Positions 56,006 to 64,000 of a stretch of DNA of 64,000 nt are shown in pieces (position 1 is the stretch's first letter; every line of letters begins with the position of its first letter). The notes below the pieces were generated by a model that saw only the letters and a program-made list of their open reading frames with translations, made no database searches and was not told the origin of the DNA. The position numbers and the translations under genes were made by a program. This stretch comes from Siphonodentalium dalli (Eukaryota; Mollusca; Scaphopoda; Gadilida; Siphonodentaliidae): NCBI GenBank assembly GCA_032622095.1, contig CP136062.1:16745739-16809738 (forward strand), read 5' to 3'.

Positions 56006-56954
56006 TCTGTATATATAAAACCCGTCGTCTGTTTGTCTGTGTGTGTGTGTATAACTCAGTCACGCTTTTGGCGTGTTTGTAACTTTTCAACCATGTGTGC
56101 AATGGGGCCCAAAATTGTACCACAGCCTACATTGTGCTGATGACTCACCAAATTTCACGCCGATAGCTTAAAGCAGACCTGAGATCTAACATGATCCCCA
56201 AATGCAGTATTTGCATTCAAGTAGTTACTATTTTTTATGACGTTTGTCGAAATGACGTCATATGACGTCGCACGCAATCCCACACTTGCTTTGCTATTGT
56301 AGACGAAACTCCAATGTTGGAAATATGCGCTAAATTAATTTGTCAGTTCAGGTTGAGTGCGAATATAAGTAACGAATGTTGATTTTGTCATGGAAGTGTA
56401 TGTAGTGGGGTGTATAGGGACAAGACTCGAATGCTCTACCATCATTGGGAATGGGTGATAATATGGCATTTTAATGGAATCTAAATGTATAGTAATAAAG
56501 TAAAATATCTTGATTGCTGCATTCCATATGTTCATGCATATATGTCGGTTGGAAGGGGGGGTAGAACATACAGTTTTATTGAAATAACGAATTCCCACAA
56601 ATGGGCTGCATGCTGAATACAGGCTCCCAATGGGCCAATGGGTCCGTTTAAGATCAAAATGTGTCGTCGCTGAATTAAGGCTCCCGAATTGTGTACGTTT
56701 CAGTTAGTATATAGTATATTTAAAGTAATTTGCTTATTTGGTTTCTTTCAATGTGTGCATGCGTATATGTGGGTGGGTGTAGACATATAGTTTTTAGTGA
56801 AATAAAGTGTTCCCTCGCGCACCCAGTGACAAACAAGAGAAGCATGACCATTCCATTTCTAATATAGAAATGAGAATTTGTTCATGACCGCAGACACTAG
56901 AAAGTAACAAAGAACATTTATATACCCGTCATTTTGTGATGGGCAATCCCCTAG
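56006..56954 (+). mobile_element. Helitron-like element, 0.95 kb, tandem to the previous one
   Basis: It starts TCTGTATATATAAAACCCGT immediately after the CTAG of the first element and ends with CCCGTCATTTTGTGATGGG, a short spacer and CTAG followed by T. Blocks are shared with the first element, with internal deletions. Confidence 0.85.
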
Positions 56955-56982
56955 TGATACTATAAAACACATGGTAACCAGG

Positions 56983-57010
56983 TGGGCAATCCCCTAGTGA
57001 TACTATAAAA
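56983..57010 (+). repeat. Duplicate of the Helitron 3' end and flank
   Basis: GGGCAATCCCCTAGTGATAC plus TATAAAAC appears at 56941-56968 and again at 56983-57010. It lies just before the EGF-derived array. Confidence 0.9.
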
Positions 57011-57011
57011 C

Positions 57012-57439
57012 TGATAGATGATAGATGTCAGAACGGCGGTACATGTGTGGACGGAATGTTTAATTATATTGATTCCTCTGTTTGCAGACTCTGATAAATG
57101 CACACCTGATAGATGTCAGAACAGCGGTACATGTGTGGACGGAATGTTTAATTATATTGATAACTCTGTTTTCAGACTCTGATAAATGCATGCCTGATAG
57201 ATGTCAGAACGGTGGTACATGTGTGGACGGAATGTTTAATTATATTGATTCCTCTGTTTGCAGACTCTGATAAATGCACACCTGATAGATGTCAGAACGG
57301 CGGTACATGTGTGGACGGAATGTTTAATTATATTGATAACTCTGTTTTCAGACTCTGATAAATGCATGCCTGATAGATGTCAGAACGGTGGTACATGTGT
57401 GGACGGAATGTTTAATTATATTGATAACTCTGTTTTCAG
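57012..57439 (+). pseudogene. Five truncated EGF2 exon starts in an 88-bp tandem array
   Basis: Each unit has the acceptor (TGTTTTCAG or TGTTTGCAG), AC TCT GAT AAA TGC, three cysteine codons of the EGF (DRCQNGGTC) and VDGMFNY, then runs into the next unit's intron end. Acceptors fall at 57088, 57176, 57264 and 57352, and the complete exon starts at 57440. The first unit (57012) is further truncated. None has a donor, and 88 bp shifts the frame, so they are non-functional decoys. Confidence 0.92.
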
Positions 57440-57553
57440 ACTCTGATAAATGCATGCCTGATAGATGTCAGAACGGTGGTACATGTGTGGACGGAATGTT
57501 TAACTATACTTGCGAGTGTACATATCTATACAACGGATATAACTGTGAAACAT
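57440..57553 (+). CDS. EGF2, calcium-binding-type EGF-like exon
   Basis: The acceptor is CTGTTTTCAG|AC and the donor AACAT|GTGAGT. It is a symmetrical 1-1 module of 114 nt. Six cysteines: KCMPDRCQNGGTC, CVDGMFNYTCEC and NGYNC. CVDGMFNYTCEC fits the hydroxylation/calcium consensus as in EGF1. It links CTLD5 to CTLD6. Five partial copies precede it, so splicing must choose the last of five acceptors for a complete exon. Confidence 0.92.
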
Positions 57554-57675
57554 GTGAGTATTCTTCACTCAGACCTCCATAATTTAGTGGCCATATCTAT
57601 GTGGGAAAAATTTAAATTCTAAAGTCATTCTGGGTCTATCATACAATCATACACCTCGTACTTTGCTACCAATTA

Positions 57676-57825
57676 CAGTAATGCCCTAAGTAATTGACTC
57701 CTTAACCACAACATAATTATGGGTAACTTTTCAGGATTTAGTCGGAAATATGGCTTGTTGTCATTCTTCGGAAAGCTCTCGGGAACCTATTTTTGCAAAT
57801 GACAGGCACACTTAATTCAGGCTTA
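57676..57825. mobile_element. Half foldback MITE fused to composite-MITE end
   Basis: CAGTAATGCCCTAAGTAATT to GAAAGCTCTC is one foldback arm. It is followed at once by GGGAACCTATTTTTGC, AAATGACAGGCACACTTAAT and TCAGGCTT, the end of the composite family. Confidence 0.75.
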
Positions 57826-57871
57826 CCTTCCTTATATAATCAGGCTTTTGTCCAATCAGAAATATTGTTAG

Positions 57872-58354
57872 TTAACCCTTTCAGTGCCAGGGGCCGATCT
57901 CATCGGCCCTAATTTACAGTCTGTAAAATCGGCCCTAAAAAAACGAAAAAATAAAAATGTTTTTTTTTTTTTTTTTGTTTTTTTTTTTTTGTTGGTTGAA
58001 TTGTTTTTGGGTATGCTTAAGCATGCTATAGCGAATTTAAAAACAAACTGGATAAAACCTATGGGGCATGTTATATCTCAAAACTATCACCAAGTATTCA
58101 TAGTAATAATTTTGATTCCCATGAAAAACGTAAGATTCCCTGGGACTAAACCTACAAAATAAGTCTGTTAAAGAATATAAGAAAAAATTATTAAAATTGT
58201 AAAAAATAATAACAAATGATGAGAAATTGTTAGGCCAATGCATTCTCTTATATATGCGAGGCGACCTATGGTCGACTCGAATATATAAGAGAATGCGTTG
58301 GCACAGGGTATATGGGTTGATACAAAAATCGGACCTGGCACTCAAAGGGTTAAG
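57872..58354. mobile_element. piggyBac-like TTAA MITE with palindromic core
   Basis: TTAACCCTTTCAGTGCCAGG opens and CCTGGCACTCAAAGGGTTAA closes it. A T-rich run (57960-57990) and one TGCCAATGC...palindrome lie inside. CCGATCTCATCGGCCCTAAT and AAAATCGG repeat near the left end. Confidence 0.85.
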
Positions 58355-58782
58355 GGATGGAAAATAATACACAACATTGTATGATGACATTTTTATTATC
58401 CATTTGTATGTTTATCCAAATTTGGGAATAACACTTTTGTGGTTATTTTTGGTATTTGTCGGCACTTAATTCTCTATGAAAGCCTGTATTTGATGAGCAG
58501 AAAGCATGATTTGGAAGAGTGAGCACGGAAATGAAAAAAAAAATTAAATGCGGAAGTCAAACGTCTGCCTAATTCCACCAGTGTTAAGCGTGCACCACAA
58601 TTTCAATTCATTTCACAATAGTTAATTTGTGACGTCACAGAGTCCCGATAAAATAGTCATATTGCGAAACTTGAGACTCCAATATGACATTCGGGAGTCC
58701 AATATGACATTCGGGAGTCCAATATGACTTTTTCCCGGACTATCACGCGGCGGCTTTTGTCCATTCAGAAATAGTGTTAGTT

Positions 58783-59033
58783 AACCCTTTCAGTGCCAAG
58801 TCCGATTTTTTTATCAAACCATATTTCCTTGATAATTTTTCAAATTTATTGATTATAATAATGTGATACATTGATGGAAAGAGCTCTTAGATTTATTGAT
58901 TATATTGATGTGATACATTAGCTCTTAGAGCTCTTTCCATCAATGTATCACATTATGATAATTAATAAATTTGAAAAATGATCAAAGAAATATGGGTTGA
59001 TACAAAAATCGGACTTGGCACTGAAATGGTTAA
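58783..59033. mobile_element. piggyBac-like TTAA MITE, foldback type
   Basis: TTAACCCTTTCAGTGCCAAG and CTTGGCACTGAAATGGTTAA are the ends. ATATTTCCTTGATAATTTTT and GAAAGAGCTCTTAG arms pair across the centre. It ends about 40 bp before the CTLD6 acceptor. Confidence 0.85.
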
Positions 59034-59075
59034 GGGATGGATAATAATATATTGTTATATTGTTATGAATTGCAG

Positions 59076-59256
59076 TGATTTCATCAACCAAGTGCCTGCA
59101 TCCTTCATCGTACTACAATCTGGAGACGAACTCGTGCTTCTGGATGGAGTTTGAGGACATATCGATGGAGGAGGCGGAGGAATTGTGTTATCTCTACGGA
59201 GGTCACTTAGCGAGCATTTATACACAACAACAACTCGACTTTGTTATCAGTACAGT
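59076..59256 (+). CDS. CTLD6, first-half exon
   Basis: The acceptor is TATGAATTGCAG|TG and the donor ACAGT|GTATGT. Phases are 1 in and 2 out, and the length is 181 nt. The translation LISSTKCLHPSSYY, NSCFWMEF, EEAEELCYLYGGHLASIYTQ and QQLDFVISTV shows a long-form CTLD first half with both N-terminal cysteines and G-G-H-L-A. Its second half lies beyond the window. The exon's last 95 nt or so are repeated to the end of the window. Confidence 0.9.
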
Positions 59257-60170
59257 GTATGTATTATGTAGTGTTTAGTTGACTGCGTTGGTTGATATAT
59301 ATCGATATAGGCATTGTATTATGTAGCATTAGATGACTTTGTCGGTTGATATATATCGATAGAGGCGTTGTATTATGTAGCATTAGATAACTGCATTGGT
59401 CGATCTATATCAATAGAGGAGTTGAATTATGTTGGTTGATATATCGATGGAGGAGGCTGACGAGTTGTGTTATCAGTACAGTGTATGTATTATGTAGCAT
59501 TAGGTGACTGCGTTGGTTGATATATATCGATGGAGGAGGCTGACGAGTTGAGTTATCAGTACAGTGTATGTATTATGTAGCATTAGGTGACTGCGTTGGT
59601 TGATATATATTGATAGAGGAGGCTAACGAGTTGTGCTATCTCTGCGGAGGTCACTTAGCGAGCATGTATACACAGCAACAACTCGACTTTGTTATCAGTA
59701 CAGTGTATGTATTATGTAGTGTTAGTTGACTGCGTTGGTTGATATATATCGATAGAGGAGGCACATGAGTTGTGCTATCTCTACGGAGGTCACTTAGCGA
59801 CCATTTATACACAACAACAACTCGACTTTGTTGTCAGTACAGTGTATGTATTATGTAGCATTAGATGACTGCGTTGGTCGATATATATTGATAGAGGAGG
59901 CGGAGGAGTTGTGCTATCTCTGCGGAGGTCACTTAGCGACCATGTATACACAGCAACAACTCGACTTTGTTATCAGTACAGTGTATGTATTATGTAGCAT
60001 TAGGTGACTTTTGGTTGATATATATTGATAGAGGAGGCGGAGGAGTTGTGCTATCTCTACGGAGGTCACTTAGCGACCATTTATACACAACAACAACTCG
60101 ACTTTGTTATCAGTACAGTGTATGTATTATGTAGCATTAGATGACTGCGTTGGTCGATCTATATATGAAA

Positions 60171-60898
60171 CTAGAAGGTGACCCGACTTCGTCCAAGGCT
60201 ATTCAAAAACCAAATTTCAAGTCGATTGCTCCACCCGTTTTCGAGATCTGGTCTGCGCATGCGCGAAGCTGGCGTCGCACGGGGTCGGCGACCCGATAAA
60301 ATTTGTATCCGGGGCAAGATACATTCACATGCCAAATTTCAAGTCGATAGCTCCACCCGTTTCCGAGATATATAGCCCAATGTCATTTGCGGATACCTCG
60401 GCCGGTGATGAGTTAACGCGACATCGGCCTGTTAAGAGTTAACGCGATCACGTCACGATATGTTGATGGCGTAATATATTTTTTTACGCAATGATTTTCG
60501 ATGAGCGAAGCACGGTCCTGCGTTCTTCCCGATAATTAAGGTAGAAACTTTAAACGTACACAGGCGTGTGATACATCATTGGAAAGATGAAAAGCCACAG
60601 ATTCTAACCGTGCAAATTATATGACTGGCAATTTATTATTCGCGCTATATCGAATCGATTTGTGAGCACCGAACTGAAATATATTAGCGCAAAACGGCGT
60701 AAAAACAGATTTGACCTCGGCACTTGAAAAGTTGACCTCGGATCTGAAAATTAATAGGCCTATATTACTCCTGGCCCGAAAATACCCCCACATACCAAGT
60801 TTCATCGAAATTGGCTCGGCCGTTTTTGAGTCCATCGATTACACACAAACAGATACACACACATACACACACACAGATCTTTCAAAATATATAATAGA
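60171..60898 (-). mobile_element. Helitron-like element, unit 1 of 3
   Basis: On the minus strand it starts TCTATTATATATTTTGAAAG with a following GTGTGT run and ends GGACGAAGTCGGGTCACC, TT, CTAG, then host T. It contains the AATCGATTTGTGAGCACCGA and GCGCAAAACGGCGTAAAAAC blocks shared with units 2 and 3. Confidence 0.8.
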
Positions 60899-61657
60899 CT
60901 AGAAGGTGACCCGACTTCGTCCGGGGTTTGACCTTGAATTGTCTATTTTGTAGGCCAAGGTCAAGTGGGGTCACGATTTGACCCGTCCAAAACACTGCCC
61001 GAACAAAAGTACCCGACAAAAGTACCCGTCGAAATCCATCCGGTTTTACCCGATTTGACCTTTTAACCCGATTTGATTTCCACTCAAGTATATAAACGCG
61101 CCACGTTTACACACGCTCATTAATTATCAAGTTTCAACGTAAAGATAAATTACCATCGGTGCCCGAGATATCGCCAAGACGTCTGAAACAGTCAAATGCA
61201 TCGGCCGGTTGAGCGTTAACGTGATCTAACGTTATGAACTCTAACGACGTCATAGAAGTTACACATTGATTTTACCCTGATAGAAGATCGTACCACTTCT
61301 TAATAATTGAGGCAGATAACTAAAACGGATACATACATATTATATATCGTTGGAAAGAGGAAACACGAAAGATTCTCATAGTGTCATTATTATGACTGGC
61401 ATGTTATTATTCGCGCTATATCGAATCGATTTGTGAGCACCGAACTGAAATATATTAGCGCAAAACGGCGTAAAAACAGATTTGACCTCGGCACGTGAAA
61501 AGTTGACCTCGCACGAACAAATTAATAGGCCTATGTTACTCGTGGCCTGAAAATACCCCCACATACCAAGTTTCATCGAAATTGGCTGAGTCGTTTTTGA
61601 GTCCATCGATTACACACAAACAGATACACACACAGATCTTTCAAAATATATAATAGA
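60899..61657 (-). mobile_element. Helitron-like element, unit 2 of 3
   Basis: It directly abuts units 1 and 3. Its minus-strand 3' end has a CCCGGACGAAGTCGGG hairpin 7 nt before CTAG. The junction with unit 1 reads CTAG... preceded by the TC start of unit 1 with no bases between. Confidence 0.8.
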
Positions 61658-62580
61658 CTAGAAGGTGACCCAACTTCGTCCGGGCTTTGACCTTGAATTG
61701 TCTATTTTGAAGGCCAAGGTCAAGTGGGGTCACGATTTGACCCGTCCAAAACACAGTGCCCGAACAAAAGTACCCGACAAAAGTACACGTCGAAATCCAT
61801 CCGGTTTTACCCGATTTGACCTTGAATTGACCATTTTGAAGGTCAAGGTCAGGTGGGGTCAAACACCAACACCCCCAAAAAGGTGGAAATCGGCCCAGCG
61901 GATACCGGGAAATCGGCCCAGCGGATACCGAGATACCCTATGCATCAAATTTCGTCCGTAAAAATCCGCCAGTTTAACCCGATTTGATTTCCACTCAAGT
62001 ATATAAACGCGCCACATTTACACGCGCTCATTAATTATCAAGTTTCAACGTATAGATAAATTACCATCGGTGCCCAAGATATCGCCAAGACGTCTGAAAC
62101 AGTCAAATGCATCGGCCGGTTGAGCGTTAACGTGATCTAACGTTATGAACTCTAACGACGTCATAGAAGTTACGCATTGTTTTTACCCTGATAGAAGATC
62201 GTACCACTTCTTCTTAATAATTGAGGCAGATAACTAAACGGATACATACATATTATATATCGTTGGAAAGATGAAGCCACACAGATTCTAACCGTGCAAA
62301 TTATATGACTGGCAATTTATTATTCGCGCTATATCGAATCGATTTGTGAGCACCGAACTGAAATATATTAGCGCAAAACGGCGTAAAAACAGATTTGACC
62401 TCGGCACGTGAAAAGTTGACCTCGCACGAACAAATTAATAGGCCTATGTTACTCGTGGCCCGAAAATACCCCCACGTACCAAGTTTCATCGAAATTGGCT
62501 TAGCCGTTTTTGAGTTCGTCGATTACACACAAACACACACACACACACAGATACACAGATCTTCCAAAATATTTAATAGA
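61658..62580 (-). mobile_element. Helitron-like element, unit 3 of 3
   Basis: The longest unit. GACCTTGAATTG...GGTCAAGGTCA is duplicated near its 3' end. On the minus strand it starts TCTATTAAATATTTTGGAAG after host A, so the whole group is bounded A...T as expected for Helitron insertion between A and T. Confidence 0.8.
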
Positions 62581-64000
62581 TAAGGAGGCACATGAGATGT
62601 GTTATCTCTACGGAGGTCACTTATCGAGCATTTATACACAACAACAACTCGACTTTGTTATCAGTACAGTGTATGTATTATGTAGCATTAGGTGACTGCG
62701 TTGGTCGATATATATCGATAGAGGCGGCAGTGGAGTTGTGTTATCTCTTCGGAGGTCACTTAGCAACCATTTATACACAGCAACAACTCAGCTTTGTTAT
62801 CAGTACAGTGTATGTATTATGTAGCATTAGGTGACTGCATTGGTTGATATATATCAATAGAGGCGGCAGCGGAGTTGTGTTATCTCTTCGGAGGTAACTT
62901 AGCAACCATTTATACACAACAACAACTCGACTTTGTTATCAGTACAGTGTATGTATTATGTAGCATTAGATGACTGCGTTGGTCGATATATATCGATAGA
63001 GGCGGCAGCAGAGTTGTGTTATCAGTACAGTGTATGTATTATGTAGCATTAGATGACTGCGTTGGTTGATATATATCGATAGAGGCGGCAGCGGAGTTGT
63101 GTTATCTCTTCGGAGGTCACTTAGCAACCATTTATACACAACAACAACTCGACTTTGTTATCAGTACAGTGTATGTATTATGTAGCGTTAGATGACTGTG
63201 TTGGTCGATATATACCGATAGAGGAGTTGTATTATGTAGCATTAGATGACTGCGTTGGTTGATATATATCGATAGAGGTGGCAACAGAGTTGTTTTATCT
63301 CTTCGGAGGTCACTTAGCAACCATTTATACACAACAACAACTCGACTTTGTTATCAGTACAGTGTATGTATTATGTAGCGTTAGATGACTGTGTTGGTCG
63401 ATATATATCGATAGAGGAGTTGTTATATGTAGCATTAGATGACTGCATTGGTTGATATATATCGATAGAGGCGGCAGCGGAGTTGTGTTATCTCTTCGGA
63501 GGTCACTTAGCAACCATTTATACACAACAACAACTCAACTTTGTTATCAGTACAGTGTATGTATTATGTAGCGTTAGATGACTGTGTTGGTTGATATATA
63601 TCGATAGAGGAGGCACATGAGTTGTGCTATCTCTACGGAGGTCACTTAGCGACCATTTATACACAACAACAACTCGACTTTGTTGTCAGTACAGTGTATG
63701 TATTATGTAGCATTAGATGACTGTGTTGGTCGATATATATTGATAGAGGAGGCGGAGGAGTTGTGCTATCTCTGCGGAGGTCACTTAGCGACCATTTATA
63801 CACAACAACAACTAAGCTTTGTTAACAGTACAGTGTATGTATTATGTAGCATTATGTGACTGTTGGTCGATTTATATTGATAGAGGAGGCACATGAGTTG
63901 TGCTATATCTACGGAGGTCACTTAGCGACCATTTATACACAACAACAACTCGACTTTGTTATCAGTACAGTGTATGTATTATGTAGCATTAGGTGACTGC

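Larger units (their letters stand above)
4942..59256 (+). other. Partial gene: multi-CTLD/EGF extracellular protein, 13 exons visible
   Basis: Exons: 4942-5122, 9896-10131, 15023-15203, 15557-15786, 21323-21433, 32422-32587, 36085-36317, 38999-39182, 41484-41737, 44123-44300, 50564-50775, 57440-57553, 59076-59256. Each is bounded by AG and GT. Phases run 1-2-1 through every CTLD and 1-1 through every EGF exon, so the joined frame stays open for 819 codons. The product would be a chain of C-type lectin-like folds with two calcium-binding-type EGF spacers, the layout of secreted or cell-surface recognition or adhesion proteins. Signal peptide, N-terminus, C-terminus and any transmembrane segment lie outside the window. 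Exons make up under 5% of the span. I do not assign an orthologue. Confidence 0.85.
59257..64000 (+). repeat. About 139-bp array (about 18 copies) of CTLD6 exon end plus donor
   Basis: The unit holds GAGGAGGCGGAGGAGTTGTG, CTATCTCTACGGAGGTCACT, TAGCGACCATTTATACACAA, CTCGACTTTGTTATCAGTAC, AGT|GTATGTATTATGTAGCAT and TGCGTTGGTTGATATATATC. Donor-bearing copies occur for example near 59478, 59698, 59837, 62663, 62803, 63162, 63551 and 63966. Some copies are internally deleted. Most retain an open exon-like reading (LCYLYGGHLATIYTQQQLDF) but no acceptor precedes them. A Helitron-like group interrupts it at 60171-62580. Confidence 0.95.

Overview
The window is invertebrate animal DNA. It is AT-rich, intron-dominated and full of DNA transposons and minisatellites, with no bacterial gene organisation. 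The only well-supported host gene is on the + strand and encodes tandem C-type lectin-like domains (CTLDs) interspersed with EGF-like domains. The module phases and repeat types suggest a marine invertebrate, perhaps a lophotrochozoan such as a mollusc. That placement is inference and the species cannot be named from the sequence.

I assembled 13 exons from 4942 to 59256, and both ends of the gene lie outside the window. Every CTLD is split over two exons, entered and left in phase 1, with a phase-2 intron just before the 'WIG' strand. The two EGF exons are symmetrical 1-1 modules. All junctions are frame-compatible: 2461 nt, or 819 full codons plus the split end codons. The order is CTLD1, CTLD2, EGF1, CTLD3, CTLD4, CTLD5, EGF2, CTLD6 (first half only). 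The partial product is extracellular, cysteine-rich and N-glycosylation-rich. No signal peptide or membrane segment is visible in the window.

The introns hold almost everything else. There are TA-flanked foldback MITEs (Tc1/mariner-like), many TTAA-flanked piggyBac-like MITEs sharing one palindromic core, and a long composite MITE family. Several elements have 8-bp target duplications (hAT-like). Two head-to-tail groups of Helitron-like elements have exact CTAG|TC junctions. There are also remnants of a LINE and of an SGNH-hydrolase-bearing element.

The most unusual feature is that exon edges of the lectin gene have been turned into tandem repeats. The last part of an exon plus its 5' splice donor is multiplied at CTLD1 (3x), CTLD3 (6x), CTLD4 (7x), CTLD5 (about 62x, 3.6 kb) and CTLD6 (about 18x, to the end of the window). 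The intron end plus exon start is multiplied at CTLD3 (2x) and EGF2 (6x). A further intronic 22-bp array resembles the exon just upstream. Each array has its own period, so the events look independent.
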